A stretch of DNA of 64,000 bases from Chamaecrista fasciculata (lineage: Eukaryota; Streptophyta; Magnoliopsida; Fabales; Fabaceae): NCBI GenBank assembly GCA_003254925.1, contig QANZ01017106.1, positions 250,416 to 314,415 on the forward strand, given 5' to 3'. Numbering within the stretch: position 1 is the stretch's first letter; every line of letters starts with the position of its first letter. Positions 47,514 through 59,366 of the stretch are shown piece by piece. Position numbers and translations under genes: made by a program. The notes beneath the pieces are model-generated. The model was not told where the DNA came from. It did no database searches and worked only from the letters and a program-made list of their open reading frames with translations.

Positions 47514-48319
47514 TAAAATTAATAAAAAAAAATCACAAATCCTAACTTAAACTGAAAAATATAATGAAGTCACAAATCCATTATGCTGTCTCGGAGCACA
47601 AACACTGCCGGCATCGTCACGTTTTCCGGCAGCTTCACCACCGCTTCCGCCGGTAACCCACAAAGCCATACCAATAATGCCATTCTTATAATTTGAGAGT
47701 TAATATCCCAGGATCAAGTTTCTCGGCAGGTAGTTTCACTTTCTCCACTCTTGTTGCATCTCAACGACGCTCAACCCAATTTCTTTTCTGTGTTTTTTCA
47801 CTTTCTGATTAAGATATTGGTATTTGTTTGCATAATGGTCTGTTTTTAGTCTACCTCAACTATTTTTGCCACATCATGGTGCCAACTGAGCTTGCCACGT
47901 CATCAATAACGGTGGAAAATGGATGGGGACTAACAGTGAGAGCTTTTGAAAAGTTAAAGGACTAAAACTGCAACAAAAAAAGTTAGGAGACCAAAATTGC
48001 ACTTAAGCCAAATGATTTTGATGATCATTATGTGTCATAGTGTGAGTTCAAATTTTGTTGCCAAGTTTTAAAGTAATGCTCATAAGATAAGCTATCTTCC
48101 GTGCTATAATCTTAATACTCAACCATAAAACTCAGCAAACTAAAAATTTAGGAATAGCGAATAGACATTTTCATTTTCAATATTTTATATTTTAATCAAT
48201 TTTATTTTTTTTGCTCTTATTTTAACCAATTGTAAACAATTGATTCTAAATGACATATAATATAAAATTAATAAAAAAAAATCACAAATCCTAACTTAAA
48301 CTGAAAAATATGATGAAGT
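47514..48319. repeat. Segment bounded by 58-bp direct repeats
   Basis: 47514-47571 and 48262-48319 are the same 58 bp with a single difference ('taaaattaataaaaaa...', '...cctaacttaaactgaaaaat'). Between them lie a GDSL-lipase fragment and one half of a foldback ('ggactaaaactgcaac', 'ggagaccaaaattgcac'). The structure suggests a local duplication or an insertion, too long for a transposon target-site duplication. Confidence 0.75.
47577..47688 (-). pseudogene. GDSL esterase/lipase N-terminal fragment
   Basis: On the minus strand the frame reads LLVWLCGLPAEAVVKLPENV, then TMPAVFVLRDSIMD, then a stop. This matches the signal-peptide end and block I of plant EXL-type GDSL lipases (usual form: KLPEN..VPA.FVFGDSI.D). 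The catalytic block GDS has become RDS, and the rest of the gene is absent. It is a short captured or left-over fragment. Confidence 0.75.
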
Positions 48320-48940
48320 CTGTTATTAATTTATTGAAACAAGTTAGTCAAAAGATAAAGTTGACCAAAATGTAAAATATTAAGGATGAAATTGACATCA
48401 AAAGAAGATTAGAGACGAAATCAAAAATTAATGTAAAGTTTGAGGATCAAAAGAGTGCTTTTTCCTAAGTTACTCATTTCAAAATTTAATTTTAAAATAA
48501 TTATATATATGAATGTACATAATTACAAATTGATTTTTTTAATAACACAAAAACAAGGGCTAGAGAAATCAATAAAAAACCATAAATGTAATTAGAAATC
48601 GAAGTAAAAAGATGTTTTAGTATAAACCTTTTTATAAAATATCAGTTATATATCTTTAAAAATGAAAATATTTTGATTTTCAAACACGTTTAAAATAATG
48701 TAAATTATTTATCATCAACTTTCAAAATTGATAACTGAAACTACACCAATTTCGCAACAAACAAAATCTATGCACCGTATCCTAACTAACCTCTTTTATT
48801 CGCTTTCTCTCTCTTACCTACCAAAAAAAAAAATTGTATTGCACTATAAAATGTGGATCTGTTGAATTTTGATTTTATTCTTCTGATCATTCTCTTTACA
48901 CAAAGACTAAGTGGGTGTTGTGAGACTTGAGATTACAATA
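48320..48940. promoter_or_regulatory. Upstream region of the receiver-only gene
   Basis: AT-rich. The part at about 48600-48780 ('cacgtttaaaataatgtaaa', 'atcaactttcaaaattg') has a diverged second copy at 55720-55860 with no gene after it. 'cactataaaatgtgg' at 48842-48856 could be a TATA box about 85 bp before the start codon. Confidence 0.45.
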
Positions 48941-49744
48941 ATGCAGACACCATTAGACGACGATGTGAACTTTCCTGATGGCATGAAAATTCTCCTTGTA
49001 GTGAAGAATGATTCCCAAAATCAACCACTTGAGGAAATGTGTTCAAGATGTAACTATCATGGTAACTATTTTCTTTCTTCCTTTCTATCTGTTTTATATT
49101 GTTTGCTTTTTCATGATGGATCATAATGAATTGACAAACTATAATTACTCATTAAAATCCTATAATAATTATGCTAGTCAAAACTATCTGAAGATCAAAA
49201 TTTTCATACCAACTCTCAACGGCTTGTCTTCTATCAAATTCTTATGATTTTAATAATTATTTAATTCGTTTTGATATATTTACATACTTATTAACCAACT
49301 TATTTGTTAAATTTTTCAGTTACTAAATCTTCCGAACCACTCGACGATTTATTAAGTCATAGGCAAAGATGGAAAGATAATACAGATGTAGTCATCATAG
49401 ACGGTGACATGCAAAACAAAACAGATGTCACGAAATTCATTCAGACTGTTGCGTTTGAAATGAATGTTCCAATTATCTGTAAGTACTACATCTTTTAATA
49501 TTTTTCATTAATTACTCCTATGTTTTTTATTATGAATGCGTTTAAAAAATCTCGTTGTGCAGTAATTTCATCGCTTGATACAATCAGCTCTGATCTAGAC
49601 CAGAAAAGAAAAGATATAAAACGCTCTGCCAAGCATGCATTTGAAAACGGGGCTTGTGCTTATTTAGCGAAGCCTATAAGTCAAGAAATTCTGAATGAAA
49701 TATGGCAACGTGTTTATCGGAGGAGGCTGAGGATTGAGGAATAA
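48941..49744 (+). CDS. Receiver-only pseudo-response regulator, three exons, 153 aa
   Basis: Exons 48941-49061, 49320-49478, 49563-49744; GT..AG introns at the same places and phases as exons 1-3 of the other two response regulators, joining to 462 nt. It encodes only a receiver domain: KILLVVKND in place of the acidic cluster, an Asp at the acceptor site (DVVIIDGDM), and the conserved Lys (ACAYLAKPISQE). It stops after RRRLRIEE, where the paralogues continue into linker and GARP domain. So it is a 3'-truncated paralogue that may still make a small protein, or a pseudogene with an intact frame. A LINE tail begins about 100 bp after the stop. Known receiver-only proteins of plants (A-type) inhibit cytokinin signalling; a decoy role here is speculation. 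Confidence 0.7.
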
Positions 49745-49844
49745 GGATGAACTTGTTGTGTGTCGTAGGGAGTAATGAACTTGTTGGTCCAAGCACAATT
49801 AATAGCTTTTCTACACTTCAAATAAAATATCATCAATCATATGC

Positions 49845-49955
49845 AAGTAATGGTAGTACCTCTAGCAGTGGTGTAACCTGAGACTGTTATGCCTCATATG
49901 TTATTTGCTTTCTGCTTAATGAATTTCGTTTGATATAAAAAAAAAAAAAAAAACT
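49845..49955 (+). mobile_element. Solo LINE 3' tail
   Basis: TAACCTGAGACTGTTATGC and GCTTAATGAATTTCGTTT followed by a 17-base A-run (49938-49954). Same tail as the LINE at 7505-8087. Extreme 5' truncation. Confidence 0.75.
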
Positions 49956-50644
49956 GTCTTTATGAGTATTCAAGGAAGTATAGCTCTATTCTAGATAAAT
50001 TTTAATAGTTCTGTTCTGTTCTTATGAAAGTTACTTAGAATAATGATGATGTAATAATACAAATCAATTTCTAGTAGAAGTCTTGCTGTATTTTTTTGGC
50101 TTTAGTCTAATGGTATATTTCTTACACCTAGCTCCTCCTTGTGAAGTCAATTAGAGGCCAGGTTCAACATCACCCAAAATCAGAAGATATATGTAGACCC
50201 ATTTGTTTCTGTATAATTTTTCATAACTAATTGCTTAAGATGATTGAAGTTTCTTGTCTTCAAAAAGCTAATTGAAGATGCATGCCTCTTGATAGAATGA
50301 TAGCTTGTTATCAAGTCATAAATTATCTAGAAAATCCAACAACTAATAGGAACTGGTCCTAATTATTTTCTGAAGCATCACGACCTTAGATGTGCACGAG
50401 GAAAATTAGAAAAATAGAAATCTAGATTGTATTATTGTATACATACAAAGTCAAGTTGGCAATTGTTGTAATAAGAATTATTAGTGCGAAGCACACATGC
50501 ATACACTTTCCAATATCGCTTGTTAATCAGTGTAGTTCAAAAGTAAACAAACTCAAAATGGAGTCTTCAGTTGTTACATCTATACAGATCCAATCTACGA
50601 AAAAAATGTGAAAATTGTTCTATAGTGCATGTAGAAAGAAAGGG
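49956..50644. other. 3' flank of the receiver-only gene
   Basis: No gene. 50541-50645 ('actcaaaatggagtcttcag', 'tgcatgtagaaagaaag') has a second copy at 55245-55350, and its first part is echoed after the stop of the 61-63 kb gene (about 63140-63180). Confidence 0.6.
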
Positions 50645-51967
50645 GATTGTTGTTTGTTTTTTTTTTTTCGTAGAAAGGGTGCATAATATTATAAAAATAA
50701 ACAGAGAAACAGAGTATTACAAAGGTCGGAAATAAAAGCTATCCTCATCCAAAATACAGGGAAATAACACACACGACAACTATCCTATACCCCGGGGTGT
50801 GTGAACACCAAGCCTATCCATGGAGAAGGCCATTACAGGAAAAGGAGGACAGCGACTAAAGGAACTGAAAATACATTTAGAGGTCAAGGCATGTCCAGCG
50901 AGAGCATCTGCGCACTGATTACCTTCCCTGAAGACATGCGAAATTTTGTAGGAGCTAAAAGAGCTGAGGGATGACCTGCAAAAAAGGAGCATGGGAGCAA
51001 GATGGTGCGCAGGGTTAACATCACGCGCATTAAGCAAGTTAACTAAATTAAGACAATCCGATTCAATCCACAGGTTAACAACGTTAATAGATAAAGCAAG
51101 TTTGATCCCAAGGTAAGCACCCCAACATTCAGCAGTGAGACTGTTTCCACTGCCAAGAAACTGTTGGAAACCAATAATCCAATTTTCAAGGTGGTCCCGG
51201 ATAGTTCCCCCAGCTGCTATGGAGTTTGAAGCTGGGTCACAAGCTCCATCAAAATTTAATTTGTACCATCCTTCGTCAGGAGCTGTCCATTTAATTAAGG
51301 TGTGGTCAGAACGAGATATGGGGCTTTTGACAGAAGCACCCAGGAAGAAAAACTCGGTGGCGAAACTGTATGCCTCTTTGAGAATACCCGGGGGAAAGAT
51401 GGGAGCATTTTGGAAAGCTTTTTTGTTCCTAGCATTCCAAATGCTCCAAACACAAGCAATGAAATATGTTCCAAAAGGAATATAAAGAGGGGAGAGGTCA
51501 TTACAGGTTGCCCAAAACTTAAACCAAGAAAGGAAGTCTAAATCTGAAGAGAAGAAGGAAGGGGGGAAGACACTAGCATACCAGAAGGTGCTAGTAACAG
51601 AACAAGTTCTAAAAAGGTGTTCAGAGGACTCTAAAGCATCCCCACACAATGTACACAAAGGGTTAACTGAGATTCCCCGAGAAGCAAGAAGAGAATTGGA
51701 AGGGATAGCATTATGATTAATGAGCCAGCAGAAGAATTGTTGTCTTGGATGACAGGTGAGCTGCCAAATCCACTTGAAAGAAGAAGAATTTGGAGGGGAG
51801 GGATCGGACAAAAGATGGTAAGCAGATTTTAGGGAGAAAAGACCATTAGTGTTAGCATCCCAGCTAATACGATCCTCCTGTGAGCTAAAAGGATTTCTTG
51901 GTGTTCCTATCATCAAGTCAATGATATTGCCAGGAAAGGGGAAGGGGAGAATGATTGTTGTTTGTTT
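50645..51967 (-). mobile_element. LINE insertion with perfect 15-bp target-site duplication
   Basis: The element occupies 50660-51952 on the minus strand, with its A-run seen as T at 50656-50668. The 15-bp sequence GATTGTTGTTTGTTT occurs at both ends (50645-50659 and 51953-51967). Inside is an uninterrupted frame (to 50780) for the C-terminal part of ORF2: a zinc-binding region (CHPRQQFFCWLINHNAIP, CTLCG, HLFRTC) and an RNase H-like domain with its acidic residues (NFDGACD, LTAECWGA, IESDC, GNQCADALA). It lacks endonuclease and RT, so it is a 5'-truncated insert that cannot move by itself. The intact frame and perfect duplication point to a fairly recent insertion. Same family as 20050-21660. 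Confidence 0.93.
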
Positions 51968-54385
51968 CAATTAGCAAAACAAGCATTACCATCAGCCATC
52001 ATACATCATATTTTAACCGTCAGATCTCTATTAACCAAATAAATAAATAAGATTTGAAATATTTTTTAAGATTCTTGCATTGACCAAGCAAAACTATCTA
52101 ATGCATCATGGCATTCATTAACAGAGACTCCATATAAACACAACCACACAGATTCTTACCATTTAAATCATTTTGTTGATCATTAGCTCTGGGAGTTAAT
52201 TCCATTCTTGAAAGTTGCAAACTTTAAGAGTAGAGTTCCTTAGAAAACCTATTTTCCATCTGCAATAGAGTCGATCATAAAGAATGAGCAAGCATTATAT
52301 GTGTCATCATGTCAGTTCAAATTTTGTTGCAAAGTTTTGAAGTAATGTTCTTCAGCAAAGCTATCTTCCATGTTAATATGTTATATTCTCAATACTCAAC
52401 CATAAAATCAGCCAGCTAAGGGCCTGTTTGGGGGCCATACTATTTCAATCCNAGTAGGGATAAATTAATAATTGTAAGAGAAAATGAGATGATGTAACAC
52501 TGCCCATATATGTAGGCATGTTAGGAAATAGAGAAACATTTATATGAATTAGGCCCTCATTTGACTCTGATCAATACCCAGGGCGTGGATCATGGCAATG
52601 CATTCTTCACATAGAGATCATAAATTATGCTCCTTACAGAGTCACAAGCTAAAAAGAAATGTTTATTACAATCCCTATAATTATTATATATATGTTGGAT
52701 CAGCTATGTTTTTTATTTCTAACCACGTTTTATCTATACTGCATTGAGAAAGTGTAAAAAACAACATTTAAAAAGTATTGGAACATAGTGTGAGAAGAGA
52801 GAATTTACACACCATAAACAATTTTAAAAAGTATTTGAACCAGAACCAGAAATCTGCTTCAAACTTTGAGCCATTTATGGTTCAAAGTGGACCCACCAAG
52901 TCTATGAGAAAGTAGAAATATCAAAATTGAGAATTTGTAAAGGATGTTCATCCACTAAATGCACTAAACAAAGTTTGTTAGCATCCCTGGGTACGAAAAA
53001 AGCAACTAAGAGTAGAGTGGTTCATACATATATGCACCCTTGCCCTTTCCCACACTAATTAACCAACAAAGTATACAGAGTGTGTGTTCACTAAAAATTA
53101 TAATTTGAAATTTATGAATGATTACTAAAAATTATTTTTATTTATACCAAAATAAAATCAGCCCCATAGATTCAGATACCACCAAAAGGATTCAATAAAA
53201 TGAAAATGAACACCTATACAGATATGGGGGAGGGACCCTCTAAACAAAATTAGAAAAAAAAAAAAAACTGTCTATTAAAGTCAATGTTATTTTGCGATTT
53301 GGATACTCATTTAGGAACCTTGTTTGATTGCCCACTCAAGTAGAGAGTCAAAACAAAATCATAAGACAGAATCAAGTTTTCAGAACAATTTTTCTAATTT
53401 TCAGAAAGCAGTAAGACTTTTTCATTAAAGCATTGGCTAGGAATATTAACAATTATTTAGAATTGTTAATCCGTAGCTGTAAAATAATTAGAATATGACA
53501 TTACCTGAAGATCAGTGGCCAAGGCAACTTCAACCCAGAGAGAAATAATGCAGCATACACAATAACACCTTTAAAGACTATGTACCAAGATATTTACAGA
53601 GATAGATGGAATAGATCATAGGAAGAAGAAGATAAATCCTGAGTGATTTATACCTATATATAGCAAAATATTATGCACAAAACAAACTAAAAACTAATGC
53701 ACCTTTCATTCTAAGTTGTCATTCATGCAACTAAAACTGCATATAATTAGCATTTTTTATTTAAACAGGTGAAGGGATCTGAAATATTTTGTTTCCATAA
53801 GAGAGATTCTACTAGTAGCATAGCATAGCAACTTCAAAAGGACTGTCAAACAATTAAATGACCACCCTAAGTCCCTCATTACTTCTGAAACTAATTAAGT
53901 ACACTAAGGAGGCTTCTGGATTTTTGAGATAGTAAGATATTTAAATCAGTTAACAGTTGCAACAGATAAATAAATATCAATTTAAATGTACTATGCACTC
54001 ATAGAAGTCTTGATACATTTTCATTACCCTCTTTCATATCTTTCTGTGTCTAAATACTTTCACTATCTCCAAAATATATAAGCTTAAAGTTGAGCCAGTA
54101 CATGCCAAACAAAAAAAGCATTCTTTAACATGTAATTGAACTCAAATCAACCTTGAATCAAGTAAAAAAACATGCCTAAAAGACTCCTAAACCAGAACAT
54201 TATTTTTAAGCATCATCCCGTAAGAGTCGCAAAGCAACAATAAACTCTTAAAACAAAACAACCAAATTCAAATTTCACATTCTCAAAGTCCTCTCACAAA
54301 CCATGCTATAATTTCAATTAAATAGCAGAGCAATAGGCAACAATTGAGAAAACTCTAATAACAATTATAATTTCACATTTGCGAC
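51968..54385. other. Spacer with duplicated flank sequence and a possible MITE end
   Basis: No gene. 52307-52420 ('gttcaaattttgttgcaaag', 'caatactcaaccataaaat') repeats 48034-48130, which lies upstream of the receiver-only gene. At 52427 an element end GGGCCTGTTTGGGGGCC starts (N at 52452), similar to the one at 11092. Confidence 0.5.
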
Positions 54386-54389
54386 ACTT

Positions 54390-54897
54390 TGCATCTAGCC
54401 TCTTCCATACCATCTTCTCTCATAAGCCTTCTTTGCTCTTGATATACATGCTTCATACCTTTTTAGGTATGGTTACAAGATTTTTTTTCAACAATTCTTA
54501 AATCTTTAAATTCAGGGCCAAGCAACCTTACCTTGTTACCAATGTTCAGCAATTGATCTGAGTACTCTTTGATGGTCTTAGAATATTTCATCTTTTTCTA
54601 TTCGAATTCCCATGTTGAATTCAATGCTTGCATGCAAATAATCCCATATTTCTTTTGCTGATTTAAGAGACATAACTCTTGTGAATATTATGGTAGAAAT
54701 AGTGGCAAAAAAACAAGTTTTTGCCTTCGACTTCATGGTTTTTTTTTTCTTTGGGAGCCTTGATTTGGGTTGTAGTGGGATTATCAGCAATAGAGCATCT
54801 TCATAATCCTCTTCAACAGCGTCGCAGAGATCTAAGGCTTCTAAATAAGTCTCCATCTGCCCTTGGTTGGTAATTTTCATCATCAAAGATAGGAGGA
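54390..54897 (-). pseudogene. Ty1/copia gag fragment (UBN2 type)
   Basis: The minus-strand open part 54886-54578 reads METYLEALDLCDAVEEDYED, then KSKAKTCFFATISTIIFTRV and MSLKSAKEIWDYL. This is the gag polyprotein segment of plant copia-like retroelements (UBN2/DUF4219). Beyond a frame change, the downstream strand gives KEYSDQLLNIGNKVRLLG and, further, EQRRLMREDGMEEA, the next parts of the same gag. No pol, LTR or zinc knuckle was found, and several stops are present. It is a dead fragment. Confidence 0.85.
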
Positions 54898-55244
54898 TCT
54901 AATTTAAATGATTATGAATCCATCTCCTCACTCTATTCTTTTTTCATAGGGCCTAAATCATGACCATCACTATCTGAAAGCATACTGTGCATTTTAGCAT
55001 TAAGATGCCACAAAAAATAAGTCAGGAAATTAAAACAACATTATGCATCATAGGCAGCAACTCAAATATAAGGTCATACACAGAACAATATTACTTTAAT
55101 TCTGCAGAACTTAGAAAATCAATTTTAAGACAAGTTGATAAAATAATGGCACTTAGAGAGAATGACCCTCTTATTGAAAGCAAAAGGTTTATTTAGAAAA
55201 TTTCATAACTGCCACTTGTTAATTAGTTAGTTTAATTTAACAGT
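54898..55244. other. Spacer
   Basis: No gene recognised. Confidence 0.45.
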
Positions 55245-55870
55245 AAATAAAACTCAAAATGGAGTCTTCAGTTGCTACATCTATTCAGTTCTAATCTACA
55301 AATAATGCATGTGAAAATTGTTCTATAATGCATGTAGAAAGAAAGGAATTGTTGTCAATCTGTTTTGATGAGACTGATGAAGAGAGAGTAACAATATAAT
55401 GTTAACAAAATCAAATTAAGTACAATTACAGTTTTTTGTAAATGAAATTGAAAAGGCTATAATTTATTAGGGACTTAATAATTAATTTACTCTTACTTGA
55501 ATATGTATATATAGACTCTTTTATATAGATTTAATACATTTAGGACCATAATGACCCTTTAACCAAACTTTTTTCTTTTTGCTTGAAGTCAATACTTGAA
55601 TTGAATCAGCCGAAATTAAAGATATTATATATATATATATATATTAAATGATATTTTAAAATTTAATTTTTTAAAAAAGTTATATATATATATATATATA
55701 AATTATACATAAATAAAAATTAATCTTTTTAGTACAAGTCTTTTTTATAAAATATTAAAGTTATTTATTTTGATTTTAAAACACTTTTAAAATAATGTAA
55801 AATATTTATTATCATATAAAAACATTTCCAAAATTTATAACTAAAACTATATATGCACTGTAAAACTACA
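55245..55870. repeat. Orphan copies of response-regulator flanking sequence
   Basis: 55245-55350 repeats the 3' flank at 50541-50650. At the place where the LINE sits in that copy, this one reads through ('aaggaattgttgtcaatctg'), so it is an empty-site relative. 55540-55566 is a solo foldback end. 55720-55860 repeats the upstream region of the receiver-only gene. No coding sequence between or after. Confidence 0.6.
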
Positions 55871-56458
55871 GAGGACCTAAAAATGAGGCGACCTGCAGCT
55901 TCAACCTTTCTATTCTTATTGACTAATGAGCTGTATTTTCGAATATTTAGTAAAATCTTTTTTTATTGTCAAAGTTTAAATTGAAATGGTTTTAAATGAT
56001 ATATTATTTAAATAATTTTATAACTTTAAATTTTAAATAATATTCACTTTATCATTTACGAATTAGCTAGGATAAACAAAATTCTATAATCTCATTGATC
56101 TACATTTCGAATATTTTGAAAAATCGTTTTTCTATTGTTAAAGTTTAAATTTAAAATGTTTTAAATGATAAATTATTTAAATAATTTTATAACTTTAAAT
56201 TTTAAAATTATAATCACATTATCCTTTACGAATTACGAACAAGTTTATCCTTTACGAATAAGTTTATAACCAAACTTTAAAATAGACCAAGTTTATTAAA
56301 AAATATATTTTTAATATTTAATGACCAAGTTTTTTTAATCATGAACCAAAATAGTACTCCCTCGGTCCCTTTTTATCTGCTTTTTAAGGTTGTTTCACGT
56401 AAACTAATATAATGATTAAATCACTAAAGTTTCCATATTAATCATGAACCAAAATAGT
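55871..56458. other. AT-rich spacer with a local duplication
   Basis: 'attgtcaaagtttaaattgaaatggttttaaatgat' style sequence at 55967-56040 is repeated at 56137-56200. No gene. Confidence 0.5.
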
Positions 56459-56575
56459 AGGTTTTTTAAAATTTCCATATTATTTACATTTTAGTCCCTT
56501 CATTTCATTTCACAAAATACAACTCCAACTTTCATTCCAAACACACTCTAAATAACAATGTGGCAAAGAGAAATG
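56459..56575 (+). repeat. Copy of the 61-kb response-regulator leader, abutting the importin pseudogene
   Basis: About 115 bp here match 61338-61453 nearly base for base ('aaatttccatattatttaca', 'cacaaaatacaactccaact', 'aataacaatgtggc'). The match ends where the importin-beta pseudogene's homology begins, so this is a rearrangement junction. Confidence 0.75.
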
Positions 56576-59290
56576 GCACAAACCTGGGTCATTATCCCAT
56601 CACAGGAAGGCAATATCTTTTCTTCCAAAGCCCTGCACATGTCACCAACCACACCAACTGTAATGGCACAAGCCTGGTAGTCCTCAAAATTTTGGCGACC
56701 CATCTCCAAATACTTGTAAAATTCCGGCATGTATTTAGCAAGATCCGGGCCTGCTGCATAGGCAAGTGCTCCAATGGCAAGCATTGCCTCCTCATGTGCA
56801 GTGGCACTTCGAGAAGCAAACACTCTTAAGAACAGGGCCATCATTTGATCAGAATACTGCATGAAGTGATATTTTGTTGGCTCAGATGAACCTAGCTTTT
56901 GTATGGTGACCTGTAAGCAACCACAGAGAAGGCCTTGGAGCTCATTCTGCCTATCATCTGTTGACGGCATATGGTTTTCAATAGTCTTGTGGAGCTCCAT
57001 CATGATTAGAGGAACTAGCTGCACCACCATTGGAGCTGTTTCATCAGTAGAACACCTCACTACTTCATTCAAGGCTTCATAGGCTGTCGTTCAAAGGCGT
57101 GATTCTCCAGCATCATCTCTATGTGTAGTGTTAAGCAGAGCTTGGACAATATCTTGAAAAAGGGTGTCAATGGTGAAGATGAAGATCCAGCATCCTCATA
57201 ACCTTGTGCTAGAAAATAAAGAGCACCACAGGTCTTCTCAGCAACATTGGGAACATCTTTCATGCTCTGAAGCTACACAGTAATAATCTGCTGGCAGTTC
57301 GCTTGTGTGATAATTGGTGTTTCTAGAGCTGAACAATGCAAAAATTCAAACATTCGTCCAAGAGTCCATGCAGTAGTATCCTTTACATGATTACTAGGAT
57401 CTTTCATCAGTGCAGTGAGCACCTTCATCCTGATCTTGATCTTCTTCTTGCTTTAGTAGTGTCTCCAATAACATGGGGATAAGAAAAGAAAGTGCCTGTT
57501 TAATAAAATAAAAGCAAGGAATATTAGAATCTCCGGTGAAATCACCTCCATATTCTTCTAATATATCTATTTCTTCATCACATATCGAACTCCAGAACTC
57601 TATAGCCTGCAGGGCAACTGGTTCCTCATCTTCTTTCACAGCCTTGGAGGTAAAGGTGAAGATATCTCGGATATAAGGAGCCAACTTTTCATAGTATGTG
57701 AAGAAATGGAAACCAAACACTCAAAAGCAGCTTGTCGAATCTTCAACTCAGGAGAAATGGTAGCCTCAAATACAACTCTCATGATGTAGTCACATTCCAT
57801 ATCATTAGAAAAATTTGCTTGAGCAAAACCCAATGCATTATAAAGTGCTCGTACTGCAGCAAGTCTGACATCATTGTTACCTTCAGAAGAATTTATGCCC
57901 TAAACAACAGCTGTGAGTATCTTATTTACATAGTACTGGTCTACTAGATCGGGGGAGACTCCTTCACAGATGTACCCAAGTGTCTCAAGAGTTGTCTGCC
58001 TTGTAGGAGCAGGAAGCTGATGAATATTGGACAGCAGAGATTCTAAGGAAGGGGAAGAAAGGGTCCTTAACAAGAATGCTTTAACCTGGGCCTTCACTGT
58101 TGGTTCCAATGATAACCACCTTTGAACAAATCTGTCTTTCTATGTTGTTCTTTTGCATCTAGGGAGTTCTTAAGAATTAAACCTGCAAGCTTCCAACTCT
58201 CTGCAGGTTTATCATCATTTGCCAGTTCCCCAGCGAGAGAAAACAAGAAACCTGGAAGATTCTGTTCCTAAAACTGTTTTAAGCTTTCTTCGGATTGTTT
58301 TCGTACAGGGCCATCCACTGCTTGTGCATTTAAAAGAACTTGAGTAATTTCTGTGGCCATCAGAACCTGAGATATACACATCGAATAATAATAAGTAAAG
58401 ATATGTATGAAGAATCTCATCCACTCAATGTCAGATGTGCATACCCAGACAAACTAGATTTCTTAATTAGTCAGGTAAGAGCAAAAGAGGGGGAAGAGAC
58501 TCAAGTGAGGAGGCGCAAAGTTAATAAATTCTGTTAGCTCTTCTACCACCATATGTGTGAGTTGTCAAACAAATTAGTATATAAAACGAATCCTGAAAAC
58601 CCTGTTAGCAACGTCAAATGATAAAGATTGGACAAACTTAAGCACATATATGACGTACACCCTTCAAGTTCTCCAAGAGCAGATTAAAAATGAGAACTAT
58701 CGATACAAGATACTGATAAGACCATTTCAAGGAACAGCTTTACAAATTCTAAATAAAAACAATTTCCATATGACCGAATCGTAAGAGACTATCAAGAGAA
58801 ATTAGCGACAACATACTAATAAATGGAATATAAAATAGATTGATTGATAAATCAAAACTACGGCCGGGGAAACCAAGAACTGCATTACAGTCATAGAGAT
58901 AGATGAAAAATCACTATTGAGCTATTAAAATAAATCCTAACAGATTGGAAATGTAAAGAGTTAAGTTCCCTTCCATTTGCTGCCTTCCCTCACTTCACTT
59001 ATTCTGAATATTCTTCAGGAGAAACTAGATTTAATAGTTGGAAAAATCTGATTAACTATAATGAAGTTAGTACAGAAAACAGAAACACAAACCCGAAAAC
59101 ACTAAATCAGCGTCCGAAACAGTTTAAGGAACAAGAAAGAATTGTCGATAAGGAAGTAAATTATTGAGAGAGAACTTACAGGAAGTAATTAAATGGAGGT
59201 GGTTATAGTGAGAACGGAAATGTCTCTGAGGATGAACGAAGCACTTGAAAATTTGAATACAAGCAGAATGGCAGAGACTGTGAAACCCTA
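56576..59290 (-). pseudogene. Importin subunit beta-1 pseudogene, with 5'UTR intron kept
   Basis: Karyopherin beta-1 carries importin-alpha/NLS cargo through the nuclear pore; this copy cannot. Order on the minus strand: a probable 5'UTR exon (about 59290-59180, GTAAGT donor), intron to 58367, exon from 58366 with ATG at 58360. It then reads EITQVLLNAQAVDGPVRKQS and SEESLKQF, followed by a premature TAG (58270-58268), then EQNLPGFLFSLAGELANDDK. HEAT-repeat pieces follow in changing frames (TTLETLGYICEGVSPDLVDQ, VVFEATISPELKIRQAAFE, AIEFWSSICDEEIDILEEYG, MKDVPNVAEKTCGALYFLAQ, EVVRCSTDETAPM, HFMQYSDQMMALFLRVFASR, YLEMGRQNFEDYQACAITVG). There are several frameshifts, a small deletion after LSSP, a deletion of roughly 90 codons after QDQDEG, and truncation after CDGIMTQ near 56585. 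The retained intron shows a DNA-level duplication, not a retrocopy. Confidence 0.9.
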
Positions 59291-59366
59291 GCCCAGTACC
59301 CAGTTAACGTCCACCATTCGATTAGACAATCTACGGCCCAATTTGAAATGTTGCTGTGAGTATAAC

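Noticed and set aside
51135..51541. Plus-strand frames within the LINE at 50.66-51.95 kb
   Set aside because: Antisense shadows of the RNase H/zinc-binding frame.
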